Shown piece by piece: positions 34,059-44,356 of a stretch of 64,000 nucleotides of DNA (position 1 is its first letter; each line of letters starts with the position of its first letter). Under the pieces are notes generated by a model. That model was not told the origin of the DNA. It saw only the letters and a program-made list of their open reading frames with translations, and made no database searches. Source of the stretch: Pleodorina starrii (Eukaryota; Chlorophyta; Chlorophyceae; Chlamydomonadales; Volvocaceae). Made by a program: the position numbers and the translations under genes. The stretch is from NCBI GenBank assembly GCA_030267565.1, contig BRXU01000016.1, forward strand, positions 312,501-376,500. Direction: 5' to 3'.

Positions 34059-34789
34059 CAGTGGCGCACAGGGGAGGGAGGCCGAGGAGGACGGACGATG
34101 ACGTCGATCGTCGCCCGCTGGGCGCCTCGCTCCCCAACCACGGTGACGTCCATGACACGGCTAAACGGAAGGAGCATCTGATGGGCACGCTGACTGTCGG
34201 AAGATCTCAGGAAGTAGGCAGAAGACGGCGGCGGAAGCGACGAGTGTCGAGGAGCACGCAGAGGCGGCATTGAGGCGTCCCCCAGCGCCACGGCTGCCGT
34301 TGATGAGCCGCGAGGCGACCGTGCTGTTTGGCTATGTCCAGAGTTCACATTGGCAAAGCTCAGACGGACTAGTTACAGGATGAGCAGCAGAGCCTGCCGG
34401 TGGCCGAGGTCCATGCATGGCGCCAAAACTACATTCTAACGCACTACAAACAACGCCCGAGAGCCTAGGGCTCTACGGGGTAGGGTAACCCCTGCATAGC
34501 TGCAAGCAGACAATGCCTCAAGGTGACGCTAACAGCGCCCTCTCGGACTGATACAGGGCCAGCTCATAAGGCCCCTCCGACACAACACAGGCGACGTCCC
34601 TAGAGCCATCCTATCAAAGCTCCGACGTAGTCGTCGTAAAGCCACATCCAGGATGCTCACAAAGACAAAAAATGCGGCTTCCACAGCAATAACGGTTTGC
34701 GCTTGCACTTAGTCGCCAACCGCCTCGCTAACGGATTCAACTGACATTGCCCGACGCCAGTTTCTCAGTGACGCTGATTTACCCTGACA
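34059..34789. repeat. repeat R1, full-length copy 2
   Basis: Near-identical to 31754-32481, starting GTGGCGCACAGGGG and ending TTTACCCTGACA; forms the right end of the candidate element. Confidence 0.85.
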
Positions 34790-36022
34790 ATGGATTTCCG
34801 AAGAGCCTGGACATCCTTGACCCCTAACCATGCTGCCGCAGCGCCCGCAGCCTGCATACGGTTTAACCCATTTCAGCGCTGGTCGTTTGGTTACATTGCC
34901 ACAGCGACAGTCATTACAAGGCTCTTCCGCTGCAGTCGTGCGCGAAGGCACCATCGGGTGACCGCCACGGAGGAGTCCGGGGCCCCGCCAAAACGTGACA
35001 GCCCAAGCAACGCCGTGTTCAGAATGTGTTGGCATGCTTGTTGACTGCTATCAATCATGGCATCATACAGTTGAGGATATAAGTAAGCCATAGCAAGAGC
35101 ACAAGCAAGTAGACTCGATGCACCGCAGGTCCGTCTGTACTTTTGGGGCCTAGTGTTGACATGGTGTTCGGTCTGCTTCAACATGGCCGTGTATTGCAAA
35201 AAGATACGGATAGTGTCATACACGGCCGCTTCAACACGGCCGTGTACAGATGGCCGTGTCCAACACGGCCATCTATGGAGTCCACCTCGCGCTCAACCCT
35301 TCTATCTCGAGACTCCGCTCGCTCTTATCCAGAACTTGTAACTTGTAACTTTACTTCGGCGTTAGCCCCTCGTTTACAACTCGTAACTGTTGGATGGATG
35401 AATTACGGAATGCTTCGAAGGCTTGCTAGCTCATACGTATGCTGTGGTGAGTCACGGCGGGTCAGCAACCCACATCATCTGAAAGGTGAACGAACCACTT
35501 GCCGTCAAAACAGGGTAAAGCTCAGACGCAAGGGCGGCAGTAGGTGCCGTTGGGATAGCAACAGCAATTACTTCCAGCCGCCCTGACGCCCCCTTGATGA
35601 CACCGATCTACCAACTATGCTAGCTTCTTGTCATGCAGGCTCAGCAAGCAAATCCCAAGATCCTTGGAGGATATGTGGATGCGACGACCCAAGGGCCCGG
35701 CGATGTATTGAGATGTAAAAGTCTGCGTGTAACCTATCTACCACAAGACAGCGGTCAGACGTGTGTAGCCCCTTAACCTACGAGGAATTTGCGATATGCA
35801 GCGTTGGGTGTCCAGGAAAGGAAACTGTTGCGTGCGTCTGGCGGTCTCGATTTTGCGAATGGTACGGCAGCAGAGCCCGGTTGAACAGTTTTAAATGGCG
35901 CGCCCGATTTTTGCAAAACTCTCACACAGTTAGTTGTGCTTTACACACTACTCTTCCTGGCTGAGACCGTTTTCACCTCACCTTCTAACAAGCAAAGATA
36001 TTGGTTGGTGCGCTGAGAGAGG
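34790..36022. other. intergenic DNA upstream of family member B
   Basis: No gene is convincing. It contains a cluster of ACACGGCC inverted repeats (35185-35274) and otherwise ordinary, rather AT-rich sequence leading to the member B start. Confidence 0.45.
35185..35274. repeat. cluster of ACACGGCC inverted repeats
   Basis: Three nested structures: GGCCGTGTAT (35185-35194) with ATACACGGCC (35218-35227); the 12-bp palindrome ACACGGCCGTGT (35234-35245); and AGATGGCCGTGT (35248-35259) with ACACGGCCATCT (35263-35274) around a 3-nt loop. Confidence 0.85.
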
Positions 36023-39000
36023 ATGGAGTCTATACCGTTCATAGCCGGCAAGATATCCAAGGAGCTTGAACAGGAGCGGTGAGGGGCTCCGGCTGGGAGC
36101 TCGCTTTTGCGTCATTTTTGGCACCCAGCCTGATGTAAGACGTCGCCGTCTGTATGTCTATCTTTTGCAGGGCCGACAAAGCCACGAAGGCCCACCTGAG
36201 CGCCCTCGTCCTGGACAAAGAGTTCCTGCTTCTACAAAGCAAACAGCGGCAGCGAACATCAGGCCCTTCAAAGGGTGAGTATACTAGCTACAGGACGCGG
36301 TGTGATTTGATAAATTTTGATTGCCCGTGCCCTGAAACAAAGCAATTCGCTAACCGACCGACCTTGCACCACCACGCAGCAGGCTGCATAACGATTACCA
36401 TCATGATCACCATTTTTGGGTGCATCTTGACGGCAGCAGCTGTCGGGATGTGGATGGGCTACGTGCCCGTCTCGGAAGCTGTCTCGAGCATCAAGTTCCT
36501 GACGCAAACTTCAGACTCCACCATCGTCACAGAGAACGTCGACGAGGCGGGCGTTGTGTTACAGATGCAACGCACAGCGGCGGTGAGTTTGAGGGCTTGA
36601 CCACGGTCGGCTCATTCGCGGTACGCTGGCTGTCCGTCTGGGCCTGCCAGAATATACGCGATGCGCGCAATGGGAAGTTGTGCGTCAACCCAGATCAGGA
36701 TTATTCGCACGCTTCTGCAATTCAACGCGACCGCGCATACGTACCGCCGTCGACGGCCTTTTCAAAAGCTCCTTTACGCAATCGGGGTTGTGCTCCTGGC
36801 CGAATGCAGGCGTCCCATCAAAGCCACCCCGCTAAGGTCGGCGTCAATTATATAGAGCCTCCACCGGCAGCCTCCGCTACGCCTGTCCCCCCGACCCAGA
36901 TCGTCCAGGTGGGTATATATATACGCGGTGACTTTGATGAAACGACACCACGTTCGTTCTGCGCAAGCTATGCGTGCTGTACTTGTTGGATATCAGTAGG
37001 ATATCTAACAAACAGAGCACGCACGCGTCCTATTATTGATATATAGTTGGACCGAAGGGATACGTACATACATCTCAGTCGCTGCTGGCAAGCCAGGTTC
37101 TGAGCTTCTGACATTGCTAGGACAGCCGATCGAGCAGCAGTTGGATTACAGTGGGTTCCGTTCCATTTCGTTGGCTCGGGTCGCATCTCCGTAGATGCCT
37201 CGTTGACTGGATAAGCAGTTGAAACCGTGCATGTCGCGGCTCGCGACGGTAGTTTTGCAGCGCACGTGGGATATGCGGGAGCTGTCCTTGGCTGATGGAT
37301 TTGTTTGCTGTTATGCTGCATCTTTGCGTCTTTGCCTGCAGGCCAAGCCCATGGTCGGCGCCGCGCCTACTGCTACACCTGACCACACTTCAACCGCAGA
37401 GACAGCCGCAGCTCAACCCGCCAGCGCTGCGTCAGCTTTTTGGGCCGCTCCAGCTCCAACAGCCGCCGCCGCCACTGCTTCGCCCCCTACTATTTCGGCC
37501 TCCAAGACCGATGCCGTCCCATCCAATGCCAAGGATGCTGTTTTGACAAACACTTTGTCGGCTCCCAAGGCCCCTGCCAGCAACGTCACGATCGCTGCTC
37601 CGGCCGTCGTCGCTGCTTCCGACAGCAACAAGACCGCTGCCGCTGTAACCAGCAAAGTCACGATCGCTGCTCCGGCCGTCGTCGCTGCTTTCGACAGCAA
37701 CAAGACCGCTGCCGCTCTAACCATCACCACAGTCGCTGCCTCGTCCGACGCTGCGCCAATGCCTACGAGAGATGTCATCACCATTATGGCGCAAACCGCA
37801 GCAGCTGCTGGATTCGAGACCCCCACGTCGGCCAGCGCTTTTGCATTGAGGTGCATGTGCAATGAACACCCCGTGCACCAAGCGCCCGCCGCACGGGTCT
37901 CGGAGGGGGAGGCGCCGCCTTGTAGGCCTGCCAGTCCTCCGGCTGCTGTGGAGTCATCCATCTCGCCCAGTTCTTCCCCGCCCAGTCAGTCCCCGCCCAG
38001 TCATTCCCCGCCCAGCACACCCGTGTTCGCGCTGGCCCAGACGCTCCTCGTCGCCATGGGGGTGAGTTGTACAGATGATGCGCTGTGTCCCTCATAGCGA
38101 TCGCCGTTCGTTTATGTGTTGCGCAGTGCACATGTTCCTTGACCAAGATGCCAAAGCACACGTGCTTCTCGCTGAACCGACCCATATCAGCGTATGTGGC
38201 CCTCCGCCCCGTGCACGTGTCCCACGCAGATAATCCTCGTGGCCATGCTCATCGGGATGGTCATCTGGGTCAAGCTCTTCGATCCTTGCCCAAGCGTCAG
38301 CAGCGTCGTGACCTCACCTCCTTCGCAAGAGTGTTGCTTCTCGCAGTCCGCTTCCAACAACCACGGAGCCATACCAGCGGCCCGCGGTAAGGCCCATGCC
38401 GAGGTCCGTGGCGGCGGCCAACCCGTTTGCGAAATTCAAGGCTCCATACTTGCGTCGAGGGTCGCTGCACCCGATGGCCACGCCGCACCACGCGACGACG
38501 GCAGCGGCCCCAAGTATGTCAGCGGCGACGCTGGCCGCGACGCCTCTGATGAGCCCAAGGGCACCAGCAGCGCGCAGGGCGCACCAGCAGGCGGCAGCAC
38601 CATCAGGGGCAGCGGCGATGCCCTGGTGCACTCGAGCATCAGCAGCAGCGGCAGCTGCGCCAACTCCGGGCCGGCAACCGCTGCAGCGGACCCATGGCCC
38701 CAAGCGCCTAGTCTGGGGCTGCCGCTGCCGCGCTCAGCAACGCCGCCGGCCGTGCGGCCAGAGGCGGAGCTGGAGGTGCCGCCGCCGGCGCGCTCTGAGG
38801 CGCTGCCAACTCACCCGGCCGGCCCAGCAGCTTTCCCGGTGGCGCCGCTGGCGTGCTTGGAGGTGCTGAAGGCTCCCGTAGCGGCCGAGCCAGCTTGCCT
38901 GGGGCCGCACCCTGTTGGCGCCGGCGGCTCCTACGACGGGCCTCTCGTTCTGGCGAGCAGTCCTAAAGCCACCCCCAAGGAGAGTCGACGGAACGTCCTT

Positions 39001-42000
39001 GGCAAGCCAAATGCCACGCCATCCAACACAGGGCGGGCAATTCCGACGATCCTTCCCTCCCTGGCCTCGCCACGGCTGAAGCCGGCCGCCGCTGCAGCGG
39101 CTGTCGTGGCTGCGGCTGACGTCAGCAATGCGAATGGCTACGGCGGTCGCTACTACGGCTACGGCGGTGGCAGCATGCCGGCGACTCCCAGCACGGCGGC
39201 CAGCAGCTGCAGCACAGCCGGAGGCGACGTCGGCGCGGGCGTTGACAGTGCCCTTGCGACGCCAGGGCTGGACAGCTTGGTGTGCGTGGCGTCGCCGTCA
39301 TCATCGCTGTGCGCGCCGGCGCTCATGTCACCGCCGCTGTCAACGCCGCTGCTGGGCATCAGCGACTCGCCAGTTCCGCCCCGGGCCGTGTCCGACGAGA
39401 AGTCACCTCCGCCGGCGGCGGTGGACGGACTTCCACAGATGCAGCGCGGCAACATGTTGACTAGCGGCGCCGACCTGACCAGCGACGAGGCGAATGAGTC
39501 GACGGTTTCCATCGGCAGCCGTGTGGTCTCCAGCTGTGCGTCGGACGATGGAGTACGGCAGCTCGGCCTGCAGGCCACTGCGGAGGTAGCGCCACACAAT
39601 GACGTGGAGCTGCATGGCAGCGTTGCGCAGTCACCGCTCCGTCACTTGTCGCCGTTTGGGTCGCCGGCGCAATCTTTCCCGGCATCGCCATCACCTCCAC
39701 AGGCACGGTCGACGTCTCCGCCGCGGTCATCAGCGTCTTCGCCTTCGATGTACAGCGATTTGGCGCCCTCACCTTTGCCGGCGTCACCCGAGGACACCTT
39801 CCCGGAGGATGGCGCGCCCCGTACAGCTCGGAGCAGAATCCCCAGCTCGCTTAAAGACATCGCTGACCGCTGCATACTAACTGGCGGCGGCGCCGTACCC
39901 GCCGGCACGGGGCTGAACAGCGTGTCGAAGCTGACCTCACGCACCGTGGCTGCGGGGCCAGCAAGGGCAGGCGCGCAGGCCCTGTCGCCCCGCCGTCTGC
40001 CGCTTAGCAAGCTCCCCCTGTTCAATCTTCAGAAATTCGAGGATGCGCTGTCCCCAGCCAGCCCGAAGGCGCGGGCTGTTGAGACGGCGCTGGAGGAGGC
40101 CGTGAAGGAGAAGACCGCGGTGGTGGCGGCCATGACGGCCGTGGCACCGGCGGATCCGCTGCAGCCGCCCGGCTCACTTCCGGCGGTGGGCCTGGCAGCT
40201 GCATCGCCGGAGTTTCCCACGGATGCGGCAGCTGATTATCAGCCAGCGGCGGCCGCAGTGGCCCGCGTGCTAGTCCAAGCGCCCGCAGCAGCCTATGCCC
40301 GTGATGGCCCCCGCCAACAGCTGCTGAGCAAGATTCCCATGCTCGCCCCTGCAAAGTGCGCGGTGCCCCCAGCCACTCTGAAGGCACCAGCGGTGAAGGT
40401 CGTGGTGGAGGCGGCGGCATCGGAGGTGGTCGTTGGGGAGGTCGAGGCCACAACAGCAAGTGCTGCCACGCCAGTGGAGCCGCTGCTGCCCGCACGACAG
40501 GAGGACCTGGCGCGTGAGGTCGGCATGAAGACGACCCGAAAGATGAAGATCGACCGCGCTGGCAAGGCCGGCATGGTGTCGGCCATGGAGGAGCCCGCGG
40601 CGTCGGCCTTGGGCGGCAGCAAGGGCATCCGTGTGGATGCAGGTGCGCTTCAGTGGCGGCGCAACCGGAACCTCTGCCGGGAGCTGAAGGTAAAGCTGGT
40701 GAAATTGACGGAAGTACTTCGCGGCAGCGGCATGGTCACGGCTGCCAAGCCCAGAGCTGCGATGGCGGCTGTGTACAGGATCGTTTGCCGCATCGCCCGT
40801 GTGCACGCTGGCTACCATACATCACCGCAGCGGGCGCGCCAGCTCGCCTGCGGCCAGCGCAGCGCACCGTCGTGCTCCGACACGGTGACCGGTGTCGGCG
40901 CAGGCGGCTGCGGCGACAGCAGCAACACCGCCGCCGCAAATGTCGCCGCGGGCGTCGCGATGGAGGGGCCTGTGGCCTACGGGCTGCACGTCCCTGGGCG
41001 CGAGCCCCTGGTGCGGCAGCTCGTGCGCGAGCTGGTCGAGCGCGTCACGGGAGCGCAGCAGCAACAGCAGCTCTACCAGCGCCAGCGCCAGCAGGCGGCC
41101 GCTTCAGAGACAAGCGCCAGGTGGGCCACGGGCGGCGTTGCGCATGTGGGTCAGGCGATCCTGTGTTGTTTCGAAATGAAGGACGGCGGTCTGCCTCACG
41201 ACCGTACGAGTACACGTATCCCTGGCTGCGAGTTGTGCGGCAATTCATCGGACATTGGGGGCAGGGCATTCACGGGAGGATCACGGCCATTTCGCGGCTG
41301 CTGCATTCTTTTGTTGGCCTTGCAGGTGGCCCAACAATGCAGTTGATTCTTACCGTATCGGGTATCCTTCTAGTGACTCTTGCAGCAGCGGCCGCTCTAA
41401 TGCAAAACGCGTAAAATTTGCGACCTTGACTAAGATCCCAAACCCGCTGACATCCCTAACCAACAGTGGCCCAAGCGGAGTGGCGGAGCTGGCGGCGACT
41501 GCCGCCTGCGCAGCGGACAGAACCGGCGATGAGGACGTCAACAGGTTGCAGGCTGGCGGCGCGCAGCTGGCACATGACCCCCAGATGCCGCCGCGGTTGG
41601 CACCGCGCTCGCTGCTGCCGCCGCCGCCGCAATCGGCGCCGCTCTCGCCCACGCGGTCTCTGTTGCAGCCGCCGCCAGAGTCGCCCTCAAAGTCGGCCAT
41701 GCCCGCGCACGCGCGATCGCGGTTGCCGCCGCCACCGCAGCAGGTGCGATCGGCGTCGCTTGCGGGCGAGGTTGGCAGCGCTGCACCCTCCGGCGGCTTT
41801 GACGTGTTTGCCGAGGTGGAGGGGGCGTGGGTGCACGTGCAGCTGCCTGCTGGCCGTCAGCAGGCCGCGGTGGGTGAGCTCAAGCAGGACCGTTCGGCAT
41901 CGCACCTTGCGGAGCCGCCATTGATGGCGTCTCCCGAGGGTGGTTCCGACACGCCGCTGTCCACTGCCTTTCCGCACGCCCTCATGGCGGAGCCACCAGT

Positions 42001-42223
42001 AGCCCCGCACGTCTTTGCAGCGCAGTCCCCGAGCGCCTATACCTTCTCGCACTGCAGCGGGGTAAACCCGACGCCTGCCGCGGCGTCTGACTGCTTTGGG
42101 GGCTTGTCGCCCGAGGCAGAGCTGGCCGCCGAGGCTCGCTTTGTCAGCCCTGCCGACGTGCCCTCCTGCACGCGCCGCTGCCTTTTGCGGGAGTCCCTGC
42201 GGGTCCCCTTCTGTTCCGAGTGA
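36023..42223 (+). CDS. large membrane-anchored protein of unknown function, family member B
   Basis: Proposed exons 36023-36078, 36171-36274, 36383-36582, 36810-36908, 37342-38061, 38230-41145, 41343-41410, 41467-42223 give 1639 aa. The first two exons have the same phases (2 then 1) and similar peptides as member A: MESIPFIAGKISKELEQE, then RADKATKAHL and LDKEFLLLQ. Membrane segment 1 opens exon 3 (ITIMITIFGCILTAAAVGMW). Segment 2 is split by the phase-0 intron after exon 5 (AQTLLVAMG / IILVAMLIGMVIWVKLF). A third may be exon 7 (LILTVSGILLVTLAAAAAL). The rest is Ala/Pro/Ser/Val-rich with a charged helix PLVRQLVRELVERVTG and a C-terminal DVFAEVEGAWVHVQLPAG. Exon 3 has tandem CAGCAG acceptors. 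An alternative route (donor after 41120, acceptor before 41326, no 41411-41466 intron) also keeps frame and omits segment 3. No known domain recognised. Confidence 0.58.
37585..37728. repeat. 72-bp in-frame tandem duplication in member B exon 5
   Basis: Units 37585-37656 and 37657-37728 each encode 24 residues beginning VTIAAPAVVAA and containing DSNKTAAA. The copies are almost identical. Confidence 0.9.
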
Positions 42224-44356
42224 CGGTGTTTTCTTGAGCGGGCCTAGGGAGCCAAGAGGTGATCGTTCAGTTTTGAGGGTGTAGTGGGCTGTAGTAGGCA
42301 GAGATGCAACAGCACAGCGGCCCTTCAATCAGGATGGAAGTCGGTAGAACCTGAGCGTGAGGGTTAACTTCATATTTTTTAGCCCGGTAGGGCTTCCAAG
42401 TCAACATCTGAGCAACGATTTCGATGTCATCGGATGGCTTGCGAAGAAGCCTGCCGGTTGTAATTTGGGTGCGTCGTTTGGGTGCGTCGTGGCGGCATGG
42501 CCTTGAAACGAAAGTCAAGCTCTAGCTGCAAGCGGTGTTATCGTTTGTTTGATTCTGTATCGCGCACTTGGCCATGTTAAGGTTCGGTACATCTGGTATC
42601 GAGATGTCGGCCATGTTGTTTTTGCATAGGGATGAAGGCTGTGGGTCGCTGTGGTGGGCCCTCCGCGGACGAATGCCGGGCAAGATGTTACCAAGAGCGC
42701 AAGCGGGCGGTTACGTCAATCGCTCCGGTGGCTAGTTACGTGCGATAGCGCTGATCAGGTGCAGGGGTCAGGAAAAGGACCGGCTGGAGACTGATGTTCG
42801 CAATGTTTTACGAGAGGCTCGCGCCTTCTAGTCTGCCTATCGCGGTTCACTTAGGACTTGCCATATATATAGCGACGTCTCGGAGCGCTGCAGCTGTGCA
42901 GCTGTGCCATGTATCGGCGCTTTTGAGGGGTTTGGATTCGTTAATGAGGCGGTGTGCCACAGCTCTTATAGTGTTTCAATGTTTTAAGATTGATTTGACG
43001 ACGTCCTAAGTCGCGTGCGCTAGCGCTAACAAGCGCCTTGTGGTTTTTGCAATGTTCGCTTCGCACGTGCGCGGATTTTCGATCCAGACTTTCGTCGTCC
43101 GGTGGCACAAGGCCAGGCTGCGGGCTGACGGCATAATACGTATTTGTCAGAACCTGGCGGCGGTGAATGTTACAGGCCAGGGTTTCGCTTTCGCATGGAG
43201 CCTGGTGGTGCGGCCATGTGCGGCGACGGGACCGCCCACCGCATGTACGGAAGGCAGTGCCGCCAGCGCCGTCAGGTGCGCGTTTGCAAATGTGAATTTG
43301 CAGTGGTTCGATTTTGCTTGATCTTGACGTATTGTTGTCATGTCGTAACCTGCTTTGCACTGTTATGCCATGTGGATAACGTTCTTTGTGCGCTTCCGCC
43401 GTCTCGGAGTGTTCGTTCTTTTGTCGGAACTATCATAACAGCATTTGGCCTTCAATGTTTAACGCTCTTTCATCGTGAAGATGCTACGATAAGTTAGAGC
43501 CAGCGCATAAGCGAGACGCGCACCGTAGTGTGTTTCGTTTCCGGCGGTGGATGGTATCATGAGCTTCGAGGGAGCTCTGGCTGCCTGGCATGTAGGGGGC
43601 AATGCGATGCGGCACAATGTATATTAGTATATAAACCGGGAGGTCTAAGGCTTGCAATTTCAGTATGAGTGCTGTAACTTCTTCGGCCGTCAGCGTAAAG
43701 ATGGGGGCCGCAAACCGCGCGTTGACGTAATTCCACCCCTTTACTTTAAATACATTCATGGAAGGCTTCTGTTCGACGGCATTCGCAATCTTTGTAACGC
43801 GTATTCCATCTTTTCCAATGTTTCCGGCTGTGTCATGTGTCGTAGGGCTCGCGGGTGTGCCGAGGTTGCATGGGCGAAGAAGATTATTATGGTATACCTA
43901 TTACGTAGCAACATCAAATATTCAGTAAATAGCCTTGAGCACAGCGCACTCAACCATAACATCTGTGACAGTGCATCAGTCATCCGGTTCAAACCTCAGA
44001 AGTTTATCGTCCTCCCTGCATTTCACAATTCATAATATTATACACGAAGCGATCAAGCACATGTTACACTCCTTGCTTCAGATGCAGAATTGACTTTCTT
44101 GCATAAATCACCACTGCCGCCGTGCCTGGCTCTGCAAATGCTCAACAAACTCCAACACCGAGAATTATAATATAGCATCAATTTGGATGCATACTTCAGG
44201 AAACTTCGTCACTTGACACACAAGTCGAAGTATGCAAACGAGCCTAGCGGCCCCATGTTTTCGTTATCCCCACTGCAAAAAGCTTGATCTTGCTCTGCGG
44301 CATGATTTCTCGCCTAGGATCTGCAGTCTTCCTCTCAAACGGCAAACTCGGCTGCG
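42224..44356. other. intergenic, no convincing gene
   Basis: Over 2 kb of comparatively AT-rich sequence. The only frame worth noting is a 91-codon minus-strand ATG frame at 43484-43759 (MNVFKVKGWNYVNARF, then TLTAEEVTALILKLQALDLP), which has no family match I know and may be chance. Confidence 0.4.
42459..42463 (+). terminator. TGTAA polyadenylation signal, family member B
   Basis: TGTAA 236 bp after the stop codon. Confidence 0.5.

Larger units (their letters stand above)
32484..34789. mobile_element. candidate non-autonomous DNA transposon with 12-bp terminal inverted repeats
   Basis: The segment begins TGTCAGGGTAAA at 32484 and ends TTTACCCTGACA at 34789, perfect 12-bp inverted termini 2.3 kb apart. 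Inside are two R2 tandem repeats, about 370 bp of AT-rich spacer and one R1 copy. A second R1 copy just upstream ends in the same terminus, as expected if another truncated element abuts it. No transposase is visible, so it would depend on enzymes encoded elsewhere. Target-site duplication is not obvious. Family assignment is not possible by eye. Confidence 0.55.

Noticed and set aside
31445..34348. Minus-strand frames in the R1 repeats as transposase genes
   Set aside because: No catalytic motif, Ser/Pro/Arg noise, and frames differ between nearly identical copies except for the final short peptide.
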